Assembly (NCBI RefSeq): GCF_001399975.1
Contig: NZ_LKBD01000010.1
Location: 1-64,000 of the forward strand
Length of the DNA stretch: 64,000 bases
From: Pseudoalteromonas sp. P1-9
GTDB lineage: Bacteria; Pseudomonadota; Gammaproteobacteria; Enterobacterales; Alteromonadaceae
Reading direction: 5' to 3'
The translations under genes and the position numbers were made by a program. The notes under the pieces are model-generated. The model saw nothing but the letters and a program-made list of their open reading frames with translations. It did no database searches and had not been told where the DNA came from. Below, piece by piece: positions 1-8,420 of the stretch. The first letter of the stretch is position 1. Each line of letters opens with the position of its first letter.

Positions 1-1
1 C

Positions 2-127
2 GTACGTAAAGCTGCTGAAAATATTTTATGTAACGGCAAGTCGCTAGAAGCATTTGCACAAGACATCAAAAACGCAAAAGTAGCAAAGCGATTTAGCGAT
101 AACACAGACTATATTGCTAAGCGCTAA
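2..127 (+). CDS. C-terminal end of an unidentified protein (5' truncated)
   Basis: An open frame enters from the left edge and ends at TAA (125-127), immediately followed by a second in-frame TAA. The 41 visible residues begin VRKAAENILCNG and end DNTDYIAKR. They look helical and charged, like the tail of a soluble cytoplasmic protein. I do not recognise the family, and 41 residues are too few to assign a function. A strong hairpin terminator follows about 20 bases after the stop, consistent with this being the last gene of its transcript. Confidence 0.6.
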   Translation, partial: VRKAAENILCNGKSLEAFAQDIKNAKVAKRFSDNTDYIAKR

Positions 128-147
128 TAAACCAATTACCTGAAGTT

Positions 148-185
148 AAAAGGGCGAGTTTACTTAAGTTAACTCGCCCTTTTTG
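148..185. terminator. Bidirectional intrinsic terminator
   Basis: The arms AAAAGGGCGAGTT and AACTCGCCCTTTT flank a 10-base loop, and a T-run follows on the plus strand. The complementary A-run gives a T-run on the minus strand as well. It sits between the plus-strand partial gene and the 3' end of the minus-strand response regulator, so it can serve both convergent transcripts. Confidence 0.85.
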
Positions 186-211
186 ATTCTTAAGCCCTGA
201 GACTTTTGCAA

Positions 212-892
212 TTATGCACAAACCAATCGGTAGCCTATGCCTCGCTTAGTTTCGATCATGCTCGCGTCTTGATCTGACAGCATTAGCTTTTTACGTAACT
301 TACCAATATATACATCAACAACATTGGTCATTGGATCCATTTCCATACCCCACACATTACTTAAAATGCGCTCGCGGCTAAGGTACTTGCCAGGGTTTGT
401 CATTAGCAGTTCAAGTATCGCCATCTCTTTAACCGTTAGCGAAATTTCTTTATCTGCCAAGGTTACAATGTAGCTGTCACGATCAAATCTCAACTCTTCA
501 AACGTTAAGGTATTCGAGCGTGCTTTTTGCGATGGCTTGCGACGCGTAACCGCTTCAATTCGCGCCAAAAGTTCTTCATACGCAAAAGGCTTAGTTACGT
601 AATCATCTGCACCTAAACGTAAGCCGTGCACAATATCCTGAGAAGCATCCATGGCGGTCAGCATAATGATTGGAATCTCAAAGTTTTTAATGCGTAATGC
701 CTGACACACTTCTAAGCCGTTTAACCCCGGAAGCATTATATCGAGCAAAATCAGATTAAAGTCGCCTTCAAGCGCCAGATCTAATCCTTCTTTACCGTCG
801 CTGGCACGCACCACAAAGTACCCTTCAGCACGTAATCCGCGCTCTAAAAAACTCGCTACGCGATCATCGTCTTCAACTAATAAAATTCTCAT
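212..892 (-). CDS. OmpR/PhoB-family response regulator
   Basis: This is a two-component response regulator of 226 residues. An N-terminal receiver domain (about 1-118) carries the acidic pocket EDDD at 7-10, the phosphoacceptor Asp51 in LLDIMLPG, Thr79 and Lys101 (TKPF). A C-terminal winged-helix Trans_reg_C DNA-binding domain (about 130-224) ends in the usual KRGIGYRL motif. The Met at 892 (MRILLVEDD) is chosen over the upstream one at 907 because it places the receiver fold at the N terminus as in the family. The gene overlaps the 3' end of the upstream sensor kinase by 20 bases, so the two are translationally linked and are almost certainly cognate partners. The signal and target genes cannot be read from the sequence. 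Confidence 0.93.
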   Translation of the reverse strand: MRILLVEDDDRVASFLERGLRAEGYFVVRASDGKEGLDLALEGDFNLILLDIMLPGLNGLEVCQALRIKNFEIPIIMLTAMDASQDIVHGLRLGADDYVTKPFAYEELLARIEAVTRRKPSQKARSNTLTFEELRFDRDSYIVTLADKEISLTVKEMAILELLMTNPGKYLSRERILSNVWGMEMDPMTNVVDVYIGKLRKKLMLSDQDASMIETKRGIGYRLVCA

Positions 893-2501
893 TACGTTCC
901 TCACCATTTAATGGTAATAGTATAGTCGCCACAGAGCCTACACCTGAAGCATTTGATTTTAAACTAATATGACCGCCATGCGCATCAACTATCGCCTTTG
1001 CAACAGGCAGACCTAACCCCGAACCTGGTGTGTTTGAACGGTTGCTACGATAAAAGCGTTCAAAAATATTTTCCAACTCTTGCTTGGTAACACCCTGACC
1101 TACGTCAATTATTTTAATAATGACCACTTGCTGGCGACACATTACTTTTACTTCTGTAATCGCATGTTCAGTCGAGTAACTAAGTGCATTTTCTAACAAA
1201 ATCATTAGTACTTGGCGAATTCTACGTTCATCAAGCTCAAGACTGATCTCTTCGCTAATATCAAATACGATATCTTGTTTACGCTCTTGCGCTTTACGAC
1301 GGTACACATAACACAAATCCTGAATCAACTTTGATAGATTCACTTCACTACAAGAAAGCCTTAACTCACCTGCGCTCGAGCGCGCAACTAGCATCAAATC
1401 ATCGATCAATGCAGTGGTGTGACTTACTTGATCAACAACTGCAACAAGGGTTTCAAGGTAATCATCAACATTCTCTGAATGACTGCGTAATAAGATCTCT
1501 GATTCACCGCGAATTATCGTAAGAGGCGTGCGTAATTCATGAGAAATATCTGCTAAAAACTGGCGGCGCTGCTTATCAACGTAAGCCAACTTTTCGTTGC
1601 TTAAAGCCAAGGCTTTTGTCCGCTCTTGTACTTTTTCTTCCAGTTGAAGTTTAGCCTCGCCCAATTCTGTTTGTTTGGTTTTTAGCTCACTTGCCATAAA
1701 GTTTAAGGCATCTGCAAGCTTGGCAAATTCGGTGTCTTTTAGTTTTGGAATACGGTGTTCTAGTTTACCGGCTGTAAACTGACTAGCCGCAAACTGAAGT
1801 TGTTTTGTTGCCTTTGAAATACGCTGCCAAAAAAACCAAATGGTCAGCATCATAAACAAACTTAATAGCCCGAGTGCAATTGCTAAGTAGCGGTTATTGC
1901 GCTCAGACATAATTTTACTGTTATCACGAATCGCTTCGGCCTGTAGATTTTCTTGCTTTACGGCCTCACTTATTAAGGCATTAAATTCAGCATGCACGCC
2001 CTGTTGCTGCAATAAACGATACAGGCTTTGCGCTTCAGATAATTCACCGCGCGTAATCAGCGACCTAATTTCTTGCGAAGTCGTAATAATACGCTCTACT
2101 TTTTGTGTTACTCGGTCTAACAACGCGAGTTCATTTTGCGTGCTGACCTCAGGTGCTAAGGCTACTTTTTTTAACAGGGAGTTGCGTACTTCAACAATCG
2201 CTGTACGCAGCTTTTTTTCATTTTCTTCACGTAATTCAGGCGCAAGCACGATGCCATTGCGTGAGATTTCGCCAATCGCAACAAGCTTCTCGAAAGTGTA
2301 AAGGGCAATATTTGAATACTGGTTAAGAATTTTATGAACAAGTTCTGATTTTTGTGCATTGTCTTTAAAGCGGTTTGAACTATCAAAGTAAAGACCTGCC
2401 ATCGCGGAGCTAAACAGCGAAATGATCACTAAGGCGATAAGTAATTTATGAGTAAGGCGACTTTGGATTTGATAAGGAAGGTGATTCAACTGCTTTTCCA
2501 T
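873..2501 (-). CDS. Membrane sensor histidine kinase (HAMP, HisKA, HATPase)
   Basis: This 542-residue inner-membrane kinase has a first membrane helix at about 18-38, a helical periplasmic sensor region of about 165 residues and a second membrane helix at about 204-224. A HAMP linker (about 225-275) and a coiled coil (about 275-310) follow. The H-box with phospho-acceptor His321 (DISHELRTPL) comes next, then an N-box (LLENALSYS), a G1 box (DVGQG) and a G2 box (GSGLGLPVAK). The periplasmic part is predominantly helical, suggesting a four-helix-bundle sensor, but no ligand can be inferred. It is the first gene of a two-gene operon with the OmpR-type regulator immediately downstream. Kinase-first order is less usual for OmpR-type pairs. 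Confidence 0.93.
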   Translation of the reverse strand: MEKQLNHLPYQIQSRLTHKLLIALVIISLFSSAMAGLYFDSSNRFKDNAQKSELVHKILNQYSNIALYTFEKLVAIGEISRNGIVLAPELREENEKKLRTAIVEVRNSLLKKVALAPEVSTQNELALLDRVTQKVERIITTSQEIRSLITRGELSEAQSLYRLLQQQGVHAEFNALISEAVKQENLQAEAIRDNSKIMSERNNRYLAIALGLLSLFMMLTIWFFWQRISKATKQLQFAASQFTAGKLEHRIPKLKDTEFAKLADALNFMASELKTKQTELGEAKLQLEEKVQERTKALALSNEKLAYVDKQRRQFLADISHELRTPLTIIRGESEILLRSHSENVDDYLETLVAVVDQVSHTTALIDDLMLVARSSAGELRLSCSEVNLSKLIQDLCYVYRRKAQERKQDIVFDISEEISLELDERRIRQVLMILLENALSYSTEHAITEVKVMCRQQVVIIKIIDVGQGVTKQELENIFERFYRSNRSNTPGSGLGLPVAKAIVDAHGGHISLKSNASGVGSVATILLPLNGEERNENFIS

Positions 2502-2632
2502 TCAATGGGTTACCAACTAATTAGTGCATAAATACTAAGTTAGCCGTAAATCTGCGAGTTTACTATATTGTTAGAAGTAAAAAGAGTTAATAATTCACCT
2601 ACCTATTAACTCTCACAACAACAATATTGGGA

Positions 2633-2712
2633 TTGCGTTCCTGTCCCCTGAAAATACCATCGACTGAAACATTCTTGCGTCAATTAAAGCCGACGGTAAT
2701 ACAGGAACGCAA
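2633..2712. repeat. 80-bp element bounded by a perfect 12-bp inverted repeat
   Basis: TTGCGTTCCTGT at 2633-2644 is matched by its exact complement ACAGGAACGCAA at 2701-2712. Inside lies a second pairing, TACCATCG (2655-2662) with CGACGGTA (2691-2698). In a minus-strand RNA this inner helix closes completely through one G-U pair. Read on the minus strand, one end is GGGGACAGGAACGC. That resembles the GGGGACAG-type motifs often found beside REP-associated (RAYT) transposases in gammaproteobacteria, but no transposase is present here. It could be a dispersed repeat or a structured RNA. Confidence 0.5.
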
Positions 2713-2830
2713 GACACATAGTAATGACAACAGCTAAATTAAGCCTGTTGAATTAATTAAACTTTCCTAAGTCATATTTAAAAATTAGTTAAACAACATG
2801 ATTTACTTAAAAAAGCATTAGATTATTAAA

Positions 2831-2866
2831 TTAAAAAAGGCTGTAATTTATAAAATTACAGCCTTT
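2831..2866 (-). terminator. Intrinsic terminator of the small peptide gene
   Basis: A 14-bp stem with arms 2836-2849 and 2853-2866 (AAAGGCTGTAATTT and its complement) closes on a 3-base loop. On the minus strand it is followed by six or more T residues. It lies 35 bases downstream of the 46-codon gene's stop, giving that gene a complete transcription unit. Confidence 0.85.
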
Positions 2867-2901
2867 CAAACAGGTGCGAACGGTCGCAAATAAATCATCA
2901 T

Positions 2902-3042
2902 TTATTTATATGCAACTGCGCCTGCTAATGCGAGTTTTTTGCCATAGCGGTTTAACTTAGCCAATAAACTTTTTTTACCGTTATTAGAACGAGTTAATTG
3001 ACCTTGAGATTGGCCACCTTGATTTAACGCTTGTTTAGTCAT
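2902..3042 (-). CDS. Small basic peptide, 46 residues, function unknown
   Basis: The ATG at 3040-3042 opens a 46-codon frame ending in TAA at 2902. A well-placed Shine-Dalgarno sequence (CAGGAGC) lies about six to seven bases upstream, and a strong terminator follows. The product starts MTKQALNQGGQSQGQ, a polar Gln/Gly-rich leader. It then becomes strongly basic and amphipathic (GKKSLLAKLNRYGKKLALAG) and ends AVAYK. It contains no Cys and no acidic residues, so it is cationic. No signal peptide or family is recognised. The gene is short enough to be missed by length cut-offs. It might be a regulatory, membrane-associating or antimicrobial-like peptide, but only the gene structure is supported. 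Confidence 0.65.
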   Translation of the reverse strand: MTKQALNQGGQSQGQLTRSNNGKKSLLAKLNRYGKKLALAGAVAYK

Positions 3043-3263
3043 GTGATTGCTCCTGTTGTTTAACTAGGTGCTATTTTGCGTTTAAACATGGTTAAAATCC
3101 AATCAATAAAATTACCATTTTGGCATGAGTTTTTCTAATGCGAAAACAAAATAACTATAGTTGCATATAAACTGCATAAATGTGCAAAGCCAAATCCTAT
3201 CTATTTGACCTAAAAGCCTTAAACGGGCAAGCTTGTGCTTAGCGTTTTATTAATCACCATTTC

Positions 3264-4127
3264 ATGAATAAACATTATCTGATTGTTTTAAACCCACTAC
3301 CAAATAAGCAAAAAAAGTATTGGTTAAATTGGCTTGTTACCACCTTAAAGCAGCAACAGCATAGCTATTATATTTTTACCACCTCAGCAGCATTAGCTGA
3401 TAACCAACTTTTCTTTAAACAACATTTGGCAGAATACACCGAAGTGTTCATGCTTGGTGGTGATGGCACGCTACACCTACTAGCCAATTGCATGGCGTAC
3501 AGCAGCAAACCAATTACCGTTTTTCCGTGCGGTACTGGTAACGACTTTATGCGCAATTTTGCCTATAGCAAACAACAGCTAAAGCAGTTAGTACAAAGCG
3601 AACGCTTAATGACGATTGATTTAGGAAAAGTGAATGGGCGTTATTTTATAAATAGCGCCGGCGTAGGCTTTGACGCTGAAATCGTAGAACGCACCAAAGG
3701 AAATAAAGGTTGGTTGGCACGTTTCAGCTATTTATATCATACCCTTGCTTGCCTTTTTTTCTTTGAGGAGTCGCTCTTATCGTTAAAGCAGCAAGGTAAA
3801 GAAACACACTATAAAAACTTTCTTACGGTGTTTGCTAATGGCAAATACTTTGGTGGCGGTATGAAAATTGCGCCCAACGCAGAATTAAACTCGTCGCATT
3901 TAATACGTTACAGTGTAGAAAAAACGCATTTAGCTAAAAAACTCTGGGCATTACCGAAGCTCTATTACGGTAAACATGTTACGCTGCAGGAAGTGAAGGA
4001 ACACGCATTTACACAACTTGAAGTCTTAACCCCAAACTTGCCGGTGCAAGCTGATGGAGAATCAGCAGGTTACACACCTGTGGTGATTGAAGTAGCAAAA
4101 AGTGCGTTAACTATAAAAGTAATTTAA
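3264..4127 (+). CDS. Diacylglycerol/lipid kinase family protein (YegS/BmrU-like)
   Basis: This is a 287-residue cytoplasmic lipid kinase of the DAGK catalytic family, expected to transfer phosphate from ATP to a lipid such as diacylglycerol. The visible motifs are the N-terminal strand YLIVLNPLPNK, the nucleotide-binding GGDGTLHLLAN at about residues 69-79, and PCGTGNDFMRN at about 92-102. The core INSAGVGFDAEIVE and the C-terminal QADGES motif, which is typical of YegS/DgkB C-domains, are also present. The length matches the family (about 290-300). The HD-GYP gene follows after 16 bases on the same strand and may be co-transcribed. The true lipid substrate is unknown. Confidence 0.85.
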   Translation: MNKHYLIVLNPLPNKQKKYWLNWLVTTLKQQQHSYYIFTTSAALADNQLFFKQHLAEYTEVFMLGGDGTLHLLANCMAYSSKPITVFPCGTGNDFMRNFAYSKQQLKQLVQSERLMTIDLGKVNGRYFINSAGVGFDAEIVERTKGNKGWLARFSYLYHTLACLFFFEESLLSLKQQGKETHYKNFLTVFANGKYFGGGMKIAPNAELNSSHLIRYSVEKTHLAKKLWALPKLYYGKHVTLQEVKEHAFTQLEVLTPNLPVQADGESAGYTPVVIEVAKSALTIKVI

Positions 4128-4143
4128 TTGTTGTGATGCATTT

Positions 4144-6906
4144 ATGCCAAAACTGAGCATTATTAAAGTTTCAACCATCGCTGTTTTCATTTTTTGCACA
4201 CTAATGAGCAGCGTATTTATCTTTTTGCAATATCAAAGTCGATTAGAGTTTGCTACTACACAAGCACTTACCAACCACCAGCAAGCATTAAAAGAAGTGC
4301 TTACGCGCATTCGCTCCGATTATAGTAATGCACAAAAAGTGCTTAGCAGTTTGATATATCGCTATCAAGCAAAACAAACCCTACTCGATGAATTTCCACC
4401 ACTGCTTTTAAAAGAACTTAGTATGTTCTTACATAAAGATATTCATGTTGATGCAATTATGTTTGCAACTCAAAACGGGGAGCTATGGGCGCTACACCAA
4501 CTTACTGAAGAGCAAACGGCATTATTCGCCAATGCACCAATTAACACTTACTTCATTGTGCAAAACCTTAACGCCGCTCAAGAGGTTCGCATCTATTATA
4601 CGCAATCACTTGAATTATTAGACCAAGAAAAACTTGCTGCAAGCATCGACTACACAAAGCGACCCTGGTATACCCAAGCCCAAAAATCGAACGCTTTAGC
4701 CTTAGTAGAACCCTATCAAGACCAATACAGTAACAAAAAGATATTTTCATTAGTAAAACAACAAAACCAATTAACCGTAAGTGTTGATTTAAATTCTACG
4801 TCACTCTATGCATCTATGTATCACGACAAATTAAAGTTTAATACTTGGTTATTTTTGATGAATAGCAGCAACAAGATACTCGCATTGCAAGATAGCAAAA
4901 GTATTCAACTGGAGGAGCATCAAATTGCGCCATGGCAAACATGGTTAGCCCAATCGGCAACATTAGTTAGATCAACCAATCTAACTAAACTTACTGAAGT
5001 CACTGCAAACGATGATAAGTGGTACATGAGTGCAACACACATTGAGCCTCAGACAAAACAAGGAGTTATGCTAGTTGCTGCAACAAAAGCCGAGTATATT
5101 TTGCAGCCAATTTACAACCAACTTTATGTTTGGTTACTTGTCGTTCTGAGCGTCAGCTTAATTCTAATTCCTATCAGTTACCTCCTCGCTCGATTAATGA
5201 CCCGCCCTATTCGGCAACTTGAAAATTATGCCTCGCAATTAGCAAATTTCGAAACTCCGAAGCCTTTCTCTAATTATATAAAAGTCGAAGAAATTGAAGA
5301 TTTGAAAATAAGCTTAAAGCACCTATATGGCAATCTGAATGAGTTTTTTAGTTTGCTTGCTACTTTGTCAAAAGAAAACGACCTGCAGCGGCTTATCGAC
5401 AAAATAGCAAGCCAATCAGCTAATATGATGGTTGCACAAGGGTGCTTAATACTACTTACACAAAACAATAAATTGTGCGCAGAACTACTCTGTTTTGATG
5501 GCCAAAAATACGATACAAATACACTCGCTCAAATAAACTGGCAAAAACTATATCAACTTGATGAAGTCAGCAAAACCAGCGCTCTACCCAACGAGTTAAA
5601 AACGTTATTATCGCAAAGCGATAATGCGCTTTATCAGCTACTTGTTCCACTTAAAAACAGAGAGCAACAAGTAATTGGGTTACAAATTTATTTGTATCCA
5701 AATTCCACAGAAAAACAAACCATCAGCTTAAAATTAGCAGAACAAGTAGCTACATTTTTTGGTGTAGCAATCGAAGGTAGGAAGCTAGTTAACAAACAAG
5801 AAAAACTACTTGATTCCTTTATTCACGTTATTGCAGGTGCAATAGATACTAAGTCACACTATACAGGTAAGCATTGCCAGCGCGTACCTGAGCTAGCGAC
5901 AGCATTAGCTACGCACGCTGGTAACTCGCAGCTATTTCCTCAATTTGCGTTTAATGATGGTGCGAAACGTCAACTTTCTATTGCCGCTTGGCTACATGAC
6001 TGTGGCAAAGTAACAACACCCGAGTATATTGTTGATAAAGCAACGCGTCTTGAGACTATCTATAACCGAATTCATGAAATAAGAACGCGTTTTGAGGTTG
6101 TAAAACGTGATTTAGAAATTGCTGCGTTAAAGCAGCAACTGGCTAGCGTAGACAAAGACCAAATTGAAGCCCAATTGCAGCAACAAATAAATCAGCTAGA
6201 ACAAGATTTTGCCCATGTTGCATACTGCAACACAGCCGAATTTGTTTCTGACAGTGACATCACTAAACTCGAAAAAATATCACAACGTATGTGGCGACCT
6301 TATTTTGACGAACGTCTTGGTCTGTCGCAAGAAGAGCTTACCCGCTATGACTCAACCCAACTAACTCAGGATATCGGACTGCTCGTGAATAAAACAAGTC
6401 ATTTGCTAGCAGATCAGAACCTAAATTGTGATAAGCAAAAATATACCTTAGTACAGCCTGCTTTGAGAAATAACTTGGGCGAACTTTATAACTTGAGTAT
6501 TCGGTCAGGAACAATTAATAACGAAGAGCGCTACGCGATTAATCACCATATTGTGCAAACAATAGAAATCCTTGAAAAGCTCCCGTTCCCGAAACACTTA
6601 AATCGAGTACCTGAAATAGCCGGAGCACACCACGAAAAGCTCAATGGACAAGGTTATCCTAAAGGCTTGTCGGGTGATGCGATTAGCTTTGAAGCCAGAA
6701 TCTTGGCCATTGCCGATATTTTTGAAGCATTAACGTCGTCAGATCGTCCCTATAAACAAGCCAAAACCCTTACTCAAGCGCTTGAAATTATGCAAAAGCT
6801 GGCCGCAAAAGAAGAATTAGATCAAACCTTATTAAACTTTTTCATTTCAGAAAAAATTCCCGAAAAATACGCTGAGCAATATCTAAAACCTGAACAAATG
6901 AACTAG
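4144..6906 (+). CDS. Membrane Cache-HAMP-GAF-HD-GYP phosphohydrolase
   Basis: This 920-residue sensor protein is probably a cyclic-di-GMP phosphodiesterase. A membrane helix (about 11-30), a Cache-like periplasmic sensor (about 35-320) and a second helix (about 324-348) are followed by HAMP (about 350-400), a GAF-like domain (about 400-545) and HD-GYP. The HD pair is His618-Asp619 in WLHDCGK. The distal motifs are HH829-830 and GQGYP 835-839, followed by ARILAIADIFEAL. About 150 residues (roughly 635-785), partly coiled-coil-like and Gln-rich, separate the HD part from the following HH motifs. Classical HD-GYP domains have no such insertion. The metal-binding motifs appear intact, so activity is plausible. 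Confidence 0.88.
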   Translation: MPKLSIIKVSTIAVFIFCTLMSSVFIFLQYQSRLEFATTQALTNHQQALKEVLTRIRSDYSNAQKVLSSLIYRYQAKQTLLDEFPPLLLKELSMFLHKDIHVDAIMFATQNGELWALHQLTEEQTALFANAPINTYFIVQNLNAAQEVRIYYTQSLELLDQEKLAASIDYTKRPWYTQAQKSNALALVEPYQDQYSNKKIFSLVKQQNQLTVSVDLNSTSLYASMYHDKLKFNTWLFLMNSSNKILALQDSKSIQLEEHQIAPWQTWLAQSATLVRSTNLTKLTEVTANDDKWYMSATHIEPQTKQGVMLVAATKAEYILQPIYNQLYVWLLVVLSVSLILIPISYLLARLMTRPIRQLENYASQLANFETPKPFSNYIKVEEIEDLKISLKHLYGNLNEFFSLLATLSKENDLQRLIDKIASQSANMMVAQGCLILLTQNNKLCAELLCFDGQKYDTNTLAQINWQKLYQLDEVSKTSALPNELKTLLSQSDNALYQLLVPLKNREQQVIGLQIYLYPNSTEKQTISLKLAEQVATFFGVAIEGRKLVNKQEKLLDSFIHVIAGAIDTKSHYTGKHCQRVPELATALATHAGNSQLFPQFAFNDGAKRQLSIAAWLHDCGKVTTPEYIVDKATRLETIYNRIHEIRTRFEVVKRDLEIAALKQQLASVDKDQIEAQLQQQINQLEQDFAHVAYCNTAEFVSDSDITKLEKISQRMWRPYFDERLGLSQEELTRYDSTQLTQDIGLLVNKTSHLLADQNLNCDKQKYTLVQPALRNNLGELYNLSIRSGTINNEERYAINHHIVQTIEILEKLPFPKHLNRVPEIAGAHHEKLNGQGYPKGLSGDAISFEARILAIADIFEALTSSDRPYKQAKTLTQALEIMQKLAAKEELDQTLLNFFISEKIPEKYAEQYLKPEQMN

Positions 6907-6911
6907 TGCAC

Positions 6912-6941
6912 ATAAAATAAAAAGGGAGCCTAGGCTCCCTT
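6912..6941 (-). terminator. Intrinsic terminator of the YggN-like gene
   Basis: The arms AAGGGAGCC (6922-6930) and GGCTCCCTT (6933-6941) form a 9-bp stem, followed on the minus strand by a T-rich tract. It lies about 44 bases beyond the stop of the minus-strand YggN-like gene. The T-run is weak on the plus strand. Confidence 0.8.
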
Positions 6942-6984
6942 ACATTGATGACTGACGCTTTAATCTAAATTCAATACCCTTAAT

Positions 6985-7803
6985 TTAGATTGATGATTTT
7001 TTCGTTTCCACTTTAAATACATCGTAATTTGTAAGTGCCGGAATACGTGCTTGTAACTCATCCTCTTGCATTGCTAAGTCTTTAAAGTCAAAACACATTT
7101 GGTCGGCTCTTTGCTCAATATTCTTCGCTTGTAGCTCTACCTTTTCTTCAATTTGTTCGCCCATACGTTCCATGCGCTGCTCAAACTCGCTCATATCACC
7201 GCCAGAACTTAACATTTCGCTACCTAGAGTAATCAGCAAGCTGCCAATGGATTCCATAATCATTTCTTCCATTGCTTGTTCCATCTGCTGATCGAACTTA
7301 CTATCGAATGTGTCGCCAATGTTATCGAAACGGCCTTGATCCATTATGAATGTGCCGCCGTCATAAAATGCAGCGTGAATTTCATCGCCAATCTCTGACA
7401 TCATTTGTTCCATTGTAGCCATATTTTTTAAGCCAAATGCATTGCCCACTTCGCTCAGGGCAACACCTGCTAACGCGACACCTTCCATCGCAATCTCAGC
7501 CACTTGCGGAACCTGACCGCGCACATCGCTAGAGTAACGGGCAAGTAATGTTTGATCCGCTGCAGAGAGTGACTGCGCTTCACCATTAATCTGCAAGTTA
7601 CCATCTTGGTCAATAACAACTTCTCCTGACTCGGCTTTGATATTAACCGTATCAGGCGTAATCGCTAAGGTGTTATTAAATTCTAAATTGCAGCTATCCG
7701 ACGAAAAGCTCATGTTGCTGTCGTGACCATCTTGATGTGCTACTGCATTTGTTGATAAGCCAATACACGCTGCCACTGCTGTTGTTAAAAGTAATTTTTT
7801 CAT
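6985..7803 (-). CDS. Secreted YggN-like (DUF2884 family) protein
   Basis: The product is 272 residues with a clear Sec signal peptide (MKKLLLTTAVAACIGLSTNAVA, cleavage after about residue 22). The mature part starts HQDGHDSN. A beta-rich segment (about 30-75) with repeated alternation of I/V and polar residues precedes a long Met- and Glu-rich helical region (about 120-245), which contains many EQM motifs. This layout and the N-terminal region match the DUF2884/YggN family of periplasmic proteins of unknown function. It is monocistronic, with a terminator directly downstream. No catalytic motif is seen. Confidence 0.7.
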   Translation of the reverse strand: MKKLLLTTAVAACIGLSTNAVAHQDGHDSNMSFSSDSCNLEFNNTLAITPDTVNIKAESGEVVIDQDGNLQINGEAQSLSAADQTLLARYSSDVRGQVPQVAEIAMEGVALAGVALSEVGNAFGLKNMATMEQMMSEIGDEIHAAFYDGGTFIMDQGRFDNIGDTFDSKFDQQMEQAMEEMIMESIGSLLITLGSEMLSSGGDMSEFEQRMERMGEQIEEKVELQAKNIEQRADQMCFDFKDLAMQEDELQARIPALTNYDVFKVETKKSSI

Positions 7804-8082
7804 AGTGATTCCCGTATCTTTTGCGTTTTAATTTTTTCTCTCATTGATAAAGCTATATCAAGGTCAGTGCCAAATTTAAAAAACAATTAAAATACAAATA
7901 GATAACTATTTTTTCGTGACTTTAAGAATTTCTAAAGAAGCATGTGAAAACTAAAAAATAGTAAATTTAACCATATGACTTGTGTATTTGACCAAGTAAT
8001 TTGAAGTATATTTACTTGCGCAAAACATAATAATGGTTATTACTGTTTATGAGTGCTTAAACATTTAATGTTGAGGGTGATC

Positions 8083-8262
8083 ATGAAAGACAATTACCAA
8101 AACATAAACAATCAAGAGCCGCTAAATAGCGATTTAGAAAACAACCAAGAAAACGAACATAAACGCGAAGTTAAAAAACGTTTAGAAGATATTTTAGAAA
8201 GAAAGCGATTACGAAAATCTATTGGCATGGATGACACCCACAATTACTGGGATGAGCTATAA
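8083..8262 (+). CDS. Small charged protein, PA3496-like
   Basis: The product is 59 residues from the ATG at 8083, preceded by GAGGGTGATC, a good ribosome binding site. The upstream in-frame Met codons at 8053 and 8068 lack one. The N-terminal half is Asn/Gln/Glu-rich and probably disordered. The C-terminal half (EVKKRLEDILERKRLRKSIGMDD) is a highly charged helix ending in YWDEL. The pattern of a disordered head plus an RLEDxxERKRLR helix resembles the small PA3496 family found widely in gammaproteobacteria. That assignment is from memory of the motif and is tentative. It is flanked by 280-bp AT-rich gaps and stands alone. Confidence 0.6.
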   Translation: MKDNYQNINNQEPLNSDLENNQENEHKREVKKRLEDILERKRLRKSIGMDDTHNYWDEL

Positions 8263-8399
8263 CAGCATTTCGCGCCATTGTTCAAAAAATAATTAGCCAC
8301 TGTTGATGCTTTATGTGGCGGGCATTGCACAACCCTAATTCCAAACTTAGTCACACAAAAATAATAAAACCAGCCAATACAAATTAATCCATAAAAGTA

Positions 8400-8420
8400 G
8401 AGCGTGTTGAGCTTTGTGGT
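8400..8420 (+). mobile_element. Possible IS terminal-repeat remnant
   Basis: GAGCGTGTTGAGCTTTGTGG at 8400-8419 resembles the terminal inverted repeats of insertion sequences with a TGTTGA(N)CTTT core. A similar sequence occurs at 17936. No transposase or matching second end was found in the 8263-8548 gap, so this would be a decayed fragment or chance. Confidence 0.25.

Larger units (their letters stand above)
2502..2901. other. 400-bp gap: kinase upstream region, inverted-repeat element, terminator
   Basis: No convincing coding sequence is seen here. The part nearest the kinase (2502-2630) is AT-rich and should contain the promoter of the minus-strand kinase/regulator operon. The middle carries an 80-bp inverted-repeat element (2633-2712). 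The distal part carries a minus-strand terminator (2831-2866) belonging to the small peptide gene. The rest (about 2713-2830) is AT-rich with no structure that I can assign. Confidence 0.5.

Noticed and set aside
7905..7962. 10-bp inverted repeat ACTATTTTTT/AAAAAATAGT upstream of the YggN-like gene
   Set aside because: It is A/T-only apart from one base pair in a very AT-rich gap and is easily expected by chance. No T-run context or regulator suggests a role.
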